Part shown: positions 7,513 through 15,160 of the stretch, piece by piece
How the letters are laid out: every line of letters begins with the position of its first letter
How positions within the stretch are numbered: the stretch's first letter is position 1
DNA from: ZAX-1 sp046533095
GTDB lineage: Bacteria; Bacillota; Clostridia; Lachnospirales; Lachnospiraceae
Direction: 5' to 3'
DNA: 64,000 bases
Assembly: GCA_046533095.1 (NCBI GenBank)
Contig: JAJQRA010000009.1
Span: forward strand, 1-64,000
Made by a program: the position numbers and the translations under genes
The notes under the pieces: generated by a model
What the model saw: the letters and a program-made list of their open reading frames with translations, nothing else
The model's database searches: none
Told to the model about the DNA's origin: nothing

Positions 7513-8385
7513 ATGCACTATATAAAAGCTAAAGGAATACTATCAGCAAAAAATAGCATGAACTTATATCGTGGCTGTTCTCATGGGTGCATCTATTGTG
7601 ACTCCAGAAGTAAATGTTACCATATGGAACATGACTTTGAGGATATTGAAGTAAAAGAGAATGCTGTTAAATTATTAGAAAGTGCCTTAAAGCATAAGCG
7701 AAAAAAATGCATGATAGGAACAGGCTCCATGACAGACCCATATATCCCATTGGAAACGAAAACAGAGAATGTTCGCAAATCATTATCTTTGATATATGAA
7801 TATGGATTTGGATTTACAGTAATTACAAAATCAGCTCGTGTTTTGCGAGATATAGACTTATTGCAAAAGATAAATGAAAAAACCAAGTGTGTCGTGCAAG
7901 TGACATTAACTACTTTAGATGAAGTGTTGTGCAGTAAAATTGAGCCGAATGTAAGTACAACAAAAGAACGCTTCGAGATATTGCTACGGATGCGTGATGC
8001 AGGCATACCCACCGTTATTTGGCTATCTCCTATTCTACCTTTTATAAATGATACAGAAAAAAATATTTCCGGCATCTTGGATTTATGTATTGAAGCAGGA
8101 GTTTACGGTGTCATTTGTTTTGGTATGGGGTTGACACTTCGAGAGGGTAACAGAGAATACTTCTACCATCAGTTAGAGCAGAGTTTCCCTCGCATGAAAG
8201 AAAAGTATATACAGACGTATGGAAACCAATATGAGGTAACCAGTACCGACAACAGAAGCTTAATGAAACTATTTCATCAAAAATGCAGTCAGCATGGCAT
8301 AGTCCATGATAATAGGAAGATATTTGAGTATCTGAATACATTTGAGGAAAAGCAATCTGATAAGCAGCTAAGCTTATTTGACTGA
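7513..8385 (+). CDS. Radical SAM protein, spore-photoproduct-lyase-like
   Basis: A 290-residue radical SAM enzyme. The cluster-binding motif CSHGCIYC (CxxxCxxC, residues about 22-29) follows GILSAKNSMNLYRG, the start typical of the SplB-like/Rv2578c branch of the superfamily. GTGSMTDPYIPLE and ITKSARVLRDIDLL are further family segments. It probably performs a radical reaction on nucleic acid, but the substrate is not known. ATG 7513 follows GAGGGG; a GTG three bases earlier is possible. It closes the WYL gene cluster and is followed by terminators. Confidence 0.8.
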   Translation: MHYIKAKGILSAKNSMNLYRGCSHGCIYCDSRSKCYHMEHDFEDIEVKENAVKLLESALKHKRKKCMIGTGSMTDPYIPLETKTENVRKSLSLIYEYGFGFTVITKSARVLRDIDLLQKINEKTKCVVQVTLTTLDEVLCSKIEPNVSTTKERFEILLRMRDAGIPTVIWLSPILPFINDTEKNISGILDLCIEAGVYGVICFGMGLTLREGNREYFYHQLEQSFPRMKEKYIQTYGNQYEVTSTDNRSLMKLFHQKCSQHGIVHDNRKIFEYLNTFEEKQSDKQLSLFD

Positions 8386-8398
8386 ACTTTAAACTGCC

Positions 8399-8509
8399 CA
8401 ACGGTAATAAAAAAAACCGTTGTTGTGGCGACAGATTAGTCATGTGCCAAACAGAATAAATTAACTTAACGGCGGTTTTGAAATAACAATCAAAGCCGCC
8501 GTTTTTTTC
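8399..8509 (+). terminator. Terminator pair after the radical SAM gene
   Basis: A short stem CAACGGT/ACCGTTG (8399-8421) is followed by a strong one: AACGGCGGTTTTGA (8468-8481) with TCAAAGCCGCCGTT (8489-8502) and a run of seven T. The second is a convincing rho-independent terminator and ends the WYL cluster. Confidence 0.7.
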
Positions 8510-8777
8510 AAAAAGTGAAACATGGTGGGTGTGTTAAACACGCCTTTTTTTAAGGATATGGCGGTATCTTAGGAGGTATCGCCGTGTTTTCTTTTGCTCA
8601 AATGCTTGGTAACTTATCAAAAAAAGCTATATTACGTTGTGGGACGATTACGGACAACAACCCGAAATTACAAACTACATAATAAGAAATAAACATCGCT
8701 ATGCCCGATTGAGATTTTATGAATTTCAGTCGGGCATTTTTGCGTATATATACCCTCGGTGTCGTTCCCCTCCCGCT
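8510..8777 (+). other. Intergenic region with a terminator-like hairpin at 8701-8742
   Basis: No convincing gene. ATGCCCGA (8701-8708) pairs with TCGGGCAT (8730-8737) and is followed by TTTTG, a transcription stop ahead of the sigma-like gene. A reading frame opens at 8637 but has no ribosome site and no family signal. Confidence 0.4.
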
Positions 8778-8817
8778 GTCCTTTCAAATTCAGCTCTTAA
8801 CCCAAATTTGAAAGGAC
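8778..8817 (+). promoter_or_regulatory. Hairpin that hides the ribosome site of the sigma-like gene
   Basis: GTCCTTTCAAATT (8778-8790) is the exact reverse complement of AATTTGAAAGGAC (8805-8817), with a 14-base loop. The AAAGGA in the right arm is the ribosome site for ATG 8827, so the fold would block translation unless it is opened. A very similar hairpin precedes the prophage sigma-like gene at 23477. Confidence 0.55.
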
Positions 8818-8826
8818 GGTACAGAC

Positions 8827-9247
8827 ATGAAAAAAATAAACTTAAAAGATTACTATGCCCATATAGGCATAGACACATATATTGACATTTCCGATGAGGT
8901 GTTCGGCATATTTGAAGAACAGCGAAAGGCAGAGCAAGCCTATCAAAGCAGGATACGCTACCATAAAGCGTATTACTCGCTTGACCGTGATGACGGCATT
9001 GAACACAGTGCTTTGTTTGTTTCCCTCTCCCGATGAGATTTACGAGCGTAAGCTCACAACCACACAACTCCATGCTGCCATTGCCACATTACCCGACAAA
9101 CAGGCAAAACGCATTTACGCTCATTACTTTTTAGGAATGAGCAAAACAGCTATTGCCAAAGCAGAGGGAGTTACTGAAAAGGCAATTAGAAATTCCATTG
9201 AGCGAGGTTTAATCTCTATGGAACAATACTTAAAAAATAATTTGTAA
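8827..9247 (+). pseudogene. Sigma-70-like ICE regulator, frameshifted
   Basis: A Tn916/Tn1549-type sigma-70 region-4-like protein split over two frames. The first frame runs from ATG 8827 (KINLKDYYAHIGIDTYIDI) through YHKAYYSLDRDDGIEHSALF and stops at TGA 9034-9036. The next frame continues with SPDEIYERKLTTTQLHAAIA, PDKQAKRIYAHYFLGMSKTA and a helix-turn-helix to the stop at 9245-9247. The net shift is +1 and lies between about 9006 and 9033, in the CCCTCTCCC stretch. Such proteins activate ICE recombination genes. It is either a broken gene, a sequencing error or, less likely, a +1 frameshift at the slow CGA codon before TGA. Confidence 0.75.
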
Positions 9248-9689
9248 TCCAAGTCCGAATTTACCCCTTTTTTCTAAAGGTATATGAGAGGAAGTTTTTT
9301 CTCTGATATGCCAAACAGCATAATTGTTCTTTGACAATTTCATATACGATATTTTGAGTACATTACTTATGTGAGCCGAAAGGCAAAGCGACTTAACAGA
9401 CATCGCCATGATAACGGTATGGGGAGGTGATTATAATGCCGTTGGAGCGACAAATGGACTGTTAGACCGAGTTTGGCACACTCGTCCGCAATGACCCACA
9501 TAAGGGACAATGATACTTTGATACGTTTAGCCCTCACTACGATTAAAACGGAGGGAGTTCCTGCGGTATGCGTGGCTTTTGAAAGGACAAGCCACGGTAC
9601 TGTGGGGCTATGATAGCTGTGCCGACAGCAACTCAAAATATCCCCTTTGTCGGGGTGCGTGGCAAATACGACAAACAGGTGAATTTAGT
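9248..9689 (+). other. ICE intergenic region with short overlapping frames and stem-loops
   Basis: No ordinary gene. Short frames overlap here: ATG 9408-9494 (28 residues, MITVWGGDYNAVGATNGLLD...), coupled by ATGA to ATG 9491-9613 (40 residues, MTHIRDNDTLIRLALTTIKT...), and ATG 9436 (9 residues, with GGAGGTGA in front). Strong stems are also present: CGTGGCTT with AAGCCACG around 9570-9595 and GCTAT-G-ATAGC near 9606-9616. It may be a decayed small gene or a structured regulatory RNA; the sequence does not decide. Confidence 0.35.
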
Positions 9690-9733
9690 CGCACCGCATT
9701 TTTATTCAATGTAAATTTGCGGTGCGTTTATTT
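9690..9733 (+). terminator. Rho-independent terminator-like hairpin
   Basis: CGCACCGCA (9690-9698) pairs perfectly with TGCGGTGCG (9718-9726), with a 19-base AT-rich loop and a T-rich tail. Confidence 0.6.
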
Positions 9734-9821
9734 ATGCTATTTCTAATGTAATGACAAACTTTTCATAAATAACAAAATTGCCTATACTCTATGTAAGCAA
9801 TTCACTTGGAGGTGATTGCGA

Positions 9822-9983
9822 ATGGAAAATATCAAAAATATACCCAATGATGCTATTAAAGCTCCTGCACCCAATCATACATTTGAGAAAACAAAAGCAT
9901 ATCAAGATTTCATAAATGTACTTTCTCAGATTATTGAAAAACACGGTGTTGAAGTTTTAGGCGAAATAAACCGTGCTAACTAA
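9822..9983 (+). CDS. Small hypothetical protein before the ICE recombinase
   Basis: A 53-residue protein (MENIKNIPNDAIKAPAPNHT..., ending LGEINRAN) with GGAGGTGA 10 bases before the ATG. The second half (TKAYQDFINVLSQIIEKHG) is an amphipathic helix. I do not recognise a family. It lies 48 bases ahead of the recombinase start and is probably co-transcribed, so it could be a recombination helper; that is inference from position only. Confidence 0.55.
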   Translation: MENIKNIPNDAIKAPAPNHTFEKTKAYQDFINVLSQIIEKHGVEVLGEINRAN

Positions 9984-10031
9984 AAACATTTGCGTGTTGA
10001 TATTTTCCAATAATTTATTGGAGGTATGACT

Positions 10032-11754
10032 ATGAATAGGAGTGGGAAAAAATGTGTACTTTACCCTCGTGTAAGTACCGAAATGCAGGTTGACGGTTTT
10101 AGCTTGGACGGACAGAAAAACAGCTTAAAGCGATTTGCAGATAGAGAAGAAATGGAAATCGTAAATATTTATGAAGATGCAGGCAAGTCCGGCAAATCCA
10201 TTGAGGGCAGACCTGCCTTTAAGCAGATGCTCAGTGATATTGAAAACGGTTTGAGCATTGATTATGTTTTAGTTTATAAGCTCTCCCGATTTGGGCGAAA
10301 TGCCGCCGACATTCTTAATTCTTTGGAGCATATTCAATCCTTTGGTGTGAATTTGATTTGCATTGAGGAAGGAATTGACTCATCACAGACAAGCGGAAAA
10401 CTTTTAATCTCTGTATTGTCTGCTGTAGCTGAAATTGAGCGTGAAAATATTATTGAACAAACAATGAATGGGCGAAAAGAAAAAGCTCGTCAAGGTGGAT
10501 GGAATGGCGGTTTTGCTCCCTATGGATATTACTTAAAGGATAAACAGCTTTTCATTCAAGAGGAAGAAGCTGATGCAGTACGAATTATCTTTGATAAATA
10601 TGTAAATGGCAATATGGGATTTTATAAAATTGCCAACTATCTTAACTTGCAGGGTATCCAAAAAATCAAACGTGCCAATGGTACTCTCTCACAATGGAGT
10701 ACGCATTTTGTCAGAATGATAATCGACAATCCTGTGTACTTTGGAAAAATCGCTTTTGGCAGACGGACAAGAGAAAAGGTCAAAGGCACTAAAAATGAAT
10801 ATCGCCAAGTACACCAAGATGAATACATTATTGCAGATGGTCAGCATGATGCTATCATAGATGAAGAACTCTGGAACAAAGCACATGAAAAGCGAGAAAT
10901 AACAGGTGTAAAGTCCCCATCAAAAATAGGTCGGGATAGAGCACATTTATTAAGCGGTATTTTAAAATGTCCGAAATGTGGCGGTCCGATGTATACTAAC
11001 AAACACGCTTGGACAAACAAGGACGGTACATATAAAGAGGTTTACTATTATGTGTGCAGCAAGGCTCGTACTGTTAGAGGAAAAAGCTGTGACTATAAGG
11101 CTATGCTCAAAAAAACCGACATTGAACCGCTTGTTATTGAAGCAATTAGAGAGCTGATTAAAAACCAAGATTTTGCATCGGAAATCAAGGATAGGCAAGG
11201 AAATTGATACTTCTACCTTAAACAGAGAACTCAAGAACTATGAAAACAAGCTCCGAGAGGTAGAACTCAATAAAACTCGCCTTGAAAATGAAATCGACAG
11301 TCTTCCGGAAGATACTCGTTTTAGAGAACGCAAGCTCCAGGATATGACCCTCCGCCTTGATGGACTATATGACATCATCGTAGAGTTGGAAGAAAAAATT
11401 GAAGATGTAAAGCTACGCCGCAAAGCCGTGGAGCAAGATGCTATCACATTGGAAAACATCTACACCCTACTGGCAAACTTTGATAAAGTATATGACAAAA
11501 TCAGTGATGAAGAGAAAAAATCTCTGATTTCTTCGTTAATCAAAGAAATAGAGATTTTCCCATGTGATGAATCAGAGTTGCCTCTGAAGTCCATCTTATT
11601 CAATTTTCCTGTTTATAAAGACGGTGGAGATGTTTACGAATTTTTGTGGGACAAAAGTACGCACGTCTCCACATGGCTCGATTGCTCTGTATTGATGTCT
11701 TGTTTTTACGTTGCTCTCGTGGTCTGTGGGAATAGGTCAAGACAGCCTTTTTAG
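10032..11754 (+). pseudogene. Large serine recombinase of the ICE, frameshifted
   Basis: A large serine recombinase that would excise and integrate the element. The N-terminal resolvase domain has the catalytic serine in YPRVST (residues 11-16), then KLSRFGRNAADILNSLEHI and ERENIIEQTMNGR; a recombinase domain and the zinc-ribbon KCPKCGGPMYTN follow. The first frame ends at TGA 11205-11207 (DRQGN). The coiled-coil and C-terminal part continue one frame over (RIGKEIDTSTLNRELKNYEN..., KEIEIFPCDESELPLKSI) to 11754. The net shift is one base near 11190. ATG 10032 is preferred over 10026 for its spacing to TTGGAGG. Loss of the C-terminal coiled coil should abolish integration. Confidence 0.85.
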
Positions 11755-12076
11755 CGTTCGTGCAAATGTATCCACTGTGGGGTTTTATAAATCGCCGCTA
11801 TCGGTATTCGGAAACAGGTCTATGAGGACTTGCTACTATATATAGCAGCTTTGATATTTTTCATGCACTCGACATAGGGGCGATAATCTGAGTTCTTTAC
11901 GATCCGAAACAACTCTACCGCTCATCGAATTTTAATCGTCTCAACCTTAGGAAGAAAGTGTTCAGATTTCACCGCATTTGTTCCTTAAATTCTATTTTTT
12001 AGTATAATTCAGTGAGTGGTGGTTGCATATTATGCACCGACCACCTTGCATTGTTTGACTAATAATTTTTGTCACC
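11755..12076. other. Intergenic region at the right edge of the ICE
   Basis: No gene seen. It holds a weak TGCTA/TAGCA stem around 11830-11847 and a compound dyad at 12017-12046 (GGTGG with CCACC around a central TGCATA-T-TATGCA). The element's right attachment site should lie in or near this stretch because the recombinase gene is usually terminal, but I could not identify a matching left copy. Confidence 0.3.
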
Positions 12077-14887
12077 TTATACTATCTCCAATTTCAAAAG
12101 AGACACATCTTTCCCATTGTTTTTTGGCTCAATTCGCTCAAGAACTTTTCTCTCAACAGGTTGTGTCCAGTATATCTTTAATGTTTTTCGTGCACGGGTT
12201 ATTGCTGTGTAAAAAATGCTGTGGGTTATAAGTTCGTCAATTTCATCTGTAATTATAACTTTTACAGAGTCATATTCTAAACCTTGTGCCTTATGGATAG
12301 AAACAGCGTAAGCAATTTGGAATGGCACAACAGCTTTTGATACACCGTCGTTGTCCTCATCAGTGCTCCTGTTTTTACTAACAGAGAAACGAATAATTGA
12401 GTTCCCGTTTGATGCGTTTCGCACAATGGAAAAATCCATGTTTTTACTGTCCATATCGATGAGTGGTCTGTCAATCTCTATGTCGAACTGTATAAACTCA
12501 TTGGGACTACCTGAATTACAAAGTTCAAAGTCAACAATCCGACCCTTCATATTATTGTGAATAATTGGAACTTGGTCATCCACTCGAACAAAGAATTTGT
12601 CAGCCGAATCATTAAACAGAATCGGGTCGCCGACTTTGTAACGTTGGACGCCTCGCCATATTTCTTTGCCTGTGTTATTTTCTTGCAAGAAATGATTGAT
12701 ATTATTTATGCCGTAGAGACCACCATAGTTTAGACATAACACTATTTCGTGATCAGCCACAGGTGTAAAAATGGTTGCATCTAAATCTGCTGAATTGCTA
12801 TATGTCTGTAACAACTCGAAAATATCATCTTCCATTTTTCGAACATCACCCCACAGTCGCAACAAAGCGGTACTTTCACTCCTGTAAGGCTTTGTCAATT
12901 CACACACAGATGATGTCGGCAGAAAGCTACGAACAGCATCAAACCAATTCCCAAACTCGATTGCTTCTATCTGATATGTATCACCCACTAAAACAAGTAA
13001 CTCATAATTTGCACGGTTGAGTATTTGTCTCATATCGTGATTATTAACCGTGCTACACTCATCAATAATGAGAATGTCAAAGTCTGTAGTGCCTCTATAA
13101 TACTGGTTTGTGAATTTCGATACTGTCATAAATGTACTATTTGCATATGCAGTAACTTTTCGTTTCATATTGTTTACAGCGGGGTTTGTTTGCGCCAAAT
13201 ATAGTCGTGAGTTTGAGGAAAACAAATGAGAAATATGATTAATAAGTGTCGACTTACCCGTTCCTGCTGAACCATAAATCAGAGCAACCTTCGAATCAGC
13301 GAACATTGCAAGTAAAGCGTCTTTTTTCTCAGCACTGTCAATAACGTGGTCAGTTGTGTTTATCCAATTATCTACCCAATTTGTATAATTATTTATTCCA
13401 TCTGCAGTGAGATTTTTGATAGTCTGAATAATCGATACCGTGTCATCCTTATAACTTTCAATGAATATATGGTCGTATTTTATAATCATTTTACGGCGTT
13501 GTTGAATACTTGAACGATAAAGGCGTGCATTGTATGTTTGAACAAGGGTCGTAATATCTTCGAAATTATCAAGTGTATATTTACCATCTTCACTTTTCTC
13601 AAGAGGAGTAAAAAGCATACCTTGCTGCTCTGTGTTGTTTTGAACAATCCAAGATAGCACTTCGTGCTCACGTCCGCTTGCATCCAGACATTCAAATAAA
13701 TCCGAAATACTCGGCACATGGCTCTTTAATCCGGTGCAAAACGGCATTTCCTCAAACGGTATGCAGCTGTAGTTTAAATATAGACCACTTAAAATATGAC
13801 AACCCCGAATATCTCCAGCTTGAGTATGGGTAACCCAATACTGTGCTTTTAATATGCGATTCATCATGTGGTGAAGCAAATATCGTAAAATATTGCTACC
13901 AGGAGCATTCCGTTTTATCAATCTCCTACACTTTTCAAGATAATCAAAAAAATGTACAGCTTCTGTTTTAGGAACAATGCGTTCGCGAACTGCCGCAAAT
14001 TCCTCGTCCGCAAACATTATAACTTCCGATAAGCTTAGACCAGTTTCGGTTAAATATCGACTAAGTTCCCGTTGTTCAGCATTTCCAAAACCACGTCCCG
14101 TTCTGTCAAGAATCGCCGTAAAGTTTTTCAACTCACAAGGTCGAATATTAACTTCCCAGTCTACGATTATACGGATAGGCATCTGCCTATCGAGGATATT
14201 GACATTATTGTCTGTAATAGCGAGTTTTACGGCATAAAAATTCGTGATCTCTATGTTGGTGAATGCAATAATGCGGTCTGTCTTGCTTGCGTTATCATTT
14301 GCCGGAACAAATGCTACTTCATAATAAATCTTCTCATTAACAAAAAATGATTTTACCCTCTGCACATAGAATCTGTCAAATCGAAACTCTCCTTTTATAG
14401 GGATATTGTACAATTCTATCTTTTGAGCGATTTTTTCATAGTATTCTATCAGACTCTCATCAATTTCCCGCGGGAACTGTTCAAGGTTATCCAACACGTC
14501 AAGTGAATACTCGTCGTGCAAAAAAATTCTGATACGCAATAAATACTCATAATATTTCAACATCAACCTTTCGGCATTTTGCTCTTTCAAGGCTCTGTGC
14601 GACACTGACACTTGAAGAAAACGATGGAACCTCGACAGGTGTTTCAACCTGGGGTTGCTTTTCGCCTGTTTGACTGCGGCTTTTATATTTTCTTGTGTAT
14701 CTTCGATGTCGGCTCCGTTAGCATAGACCTTAAGAAGAATATGTTCTACAAAGTGCCGCAAAGACTCTAAAACTTCTTGTGACACTTCGCCTCTCGTTGA
14801 TTCCCCAAGACGGCTAATTTGGCGACAAATAATTTTATTGCTTTCTAGAATAGCCTCATCTATTTTTAAGTTTTTTGTATCTGGCAC
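12077..14887 (-). CDS. Superfamily 1 (RecD/UvrD-like) helicase, defence-island associated
   Basis: A 936-residue protein whose C-terminal 400 residues are an SF1 helicase: Walker A IYGSAGTGKSTLI near 540, Walker B ILIIDECSTVN near 601, LVLVGDTYQIEAI as motif III, VSIHKAQGLEYDSV and YTAITRARKTLKIYW near 890 as motifs V-VI. The first 500 residues match no domain I know. The start is GTG 14887 with AGGAGG nine bases upstream. It is the last gene in the minus-strand run that begins with the LlaJI-like restriction genes, 273 bases after the ImmA/IrrE gene. It might process or unwind DNA attacked by the restriction complex; that role is inference. Confidence 0.8.
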   Translation of the reverse strand: MPDTKNLKIDEAILESNKIICRQISRLGESTRGEVSQEVLESLRHFVEHILLKVYANGADIEDTQENIKAAVKQAKSNPRLKHLSRFHRFLQVSVSHRALKEQNAERLMLKYYEYLLRIRIFLHDEYSLDVLDNLEQFPREIDESLIEYYEKIAQKIELYNIPIKGEFRFDRFYVQRVKSFFVNEKIYYEVAFVPANDNASKTDRIIAFTNIEITNFYAVKLAITDNNVNILDRQMPIRIIVDWEVNIRPCELKNFTAILDRTGRGFGNAEQRELSRYLTETGLSLSEVIMFADEEFAAVRERIVPKTEAVHFFDYLEKCRRLIKRNAPGSNILRYLLHHMMNRILKAQYWVTHTQAGDIRGCHILSGLYLNYSCIPFEEMPFCTGLKSHVPSISDLFECLDASGREHEVLSWIVQNNTEQQGMLFTPLEKSEDGKYTLDNFEDITTLVQTYNARLYRSSIQQRRKMIIKYDHIFIESYKDDTVSIIQTIKNLTADGINNYTNWVDNWINTTDHVIDSAEKKDALLAMFADSKVALIYGSAGTGKSTLINHISHLFSSNSRLYLAQTNPAVNNMKRKVTAYANSTFMTVSKFTNQYYRGTTDFDILIIDECSTVNNHDMRQILNRANYELLVLVGDTYQIEAIEFGNWFDAVRSFLPTSSVCELTKPYRSESTALLRLWGDVRKMEDDIFELLQTYSNSADLDATIFTPVADHEIVLCLNYGGLYGINNINHFLQENNTGKEIWRGVQRYKVGDPILFNDSADKFFVRVDDQVPIIHNNMKGRIVDFELCNSGSPNEFIQFDIEIDRPLIDMDSKNMDFSIVRNASNGNSIIRFSVSKNRSTDEDNDGVSKAVVPFQIAYAVSIHKAQGLEYDSVKVIITDEIDELITHSIFYTAITRARKTLKIYWTQPVERKVLERIEPKNNGKDVSLLKLEIV

Positions 14888-15160
14888 TGCGACTACCTCC
14901 TAATTCACACTTTTTTACTCTCAAGACTGAGGTTCTTTATTTTGTATTATCCAGCCTTGATCATCTGCTCTATAATGTTGACATTCTACCCTCTAAATTT
15001 ATCAATCCATTTCACGGTAAAACTGTATATCTGCTTCATTTCAACCACTATGACGCACTAGCTATACCAAGTCTTATGTTCTTTGAGCAACTTCAGAAGA
15101 TACAGTCTGTCATTATTACCTTCTTCTCGAACCTGTCGGTAATTCCGATAGGTTGTACTC
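14888..15160 (-). other. Gap between the ImmA/IrrE and helicase genes
   Basis: Read on the minus strand it contains only short open stretches and an ACCT-TCGG/CCGA-AGGT stem-loop near 15130-15155 right after the metallopeptidase gene. No -35/-10 pair stands out. It may hold a partial terminator, a promoter for the helicase, or remnants of a lost gene. Confidence 0.3.

Noticed and set aside
9367..9636. Minus-strand open frame of 89 codons in the ICE control region
   Set aside because: No ribosome site and composition typical of an antisense shadow of the short plus-strand frames and stems.
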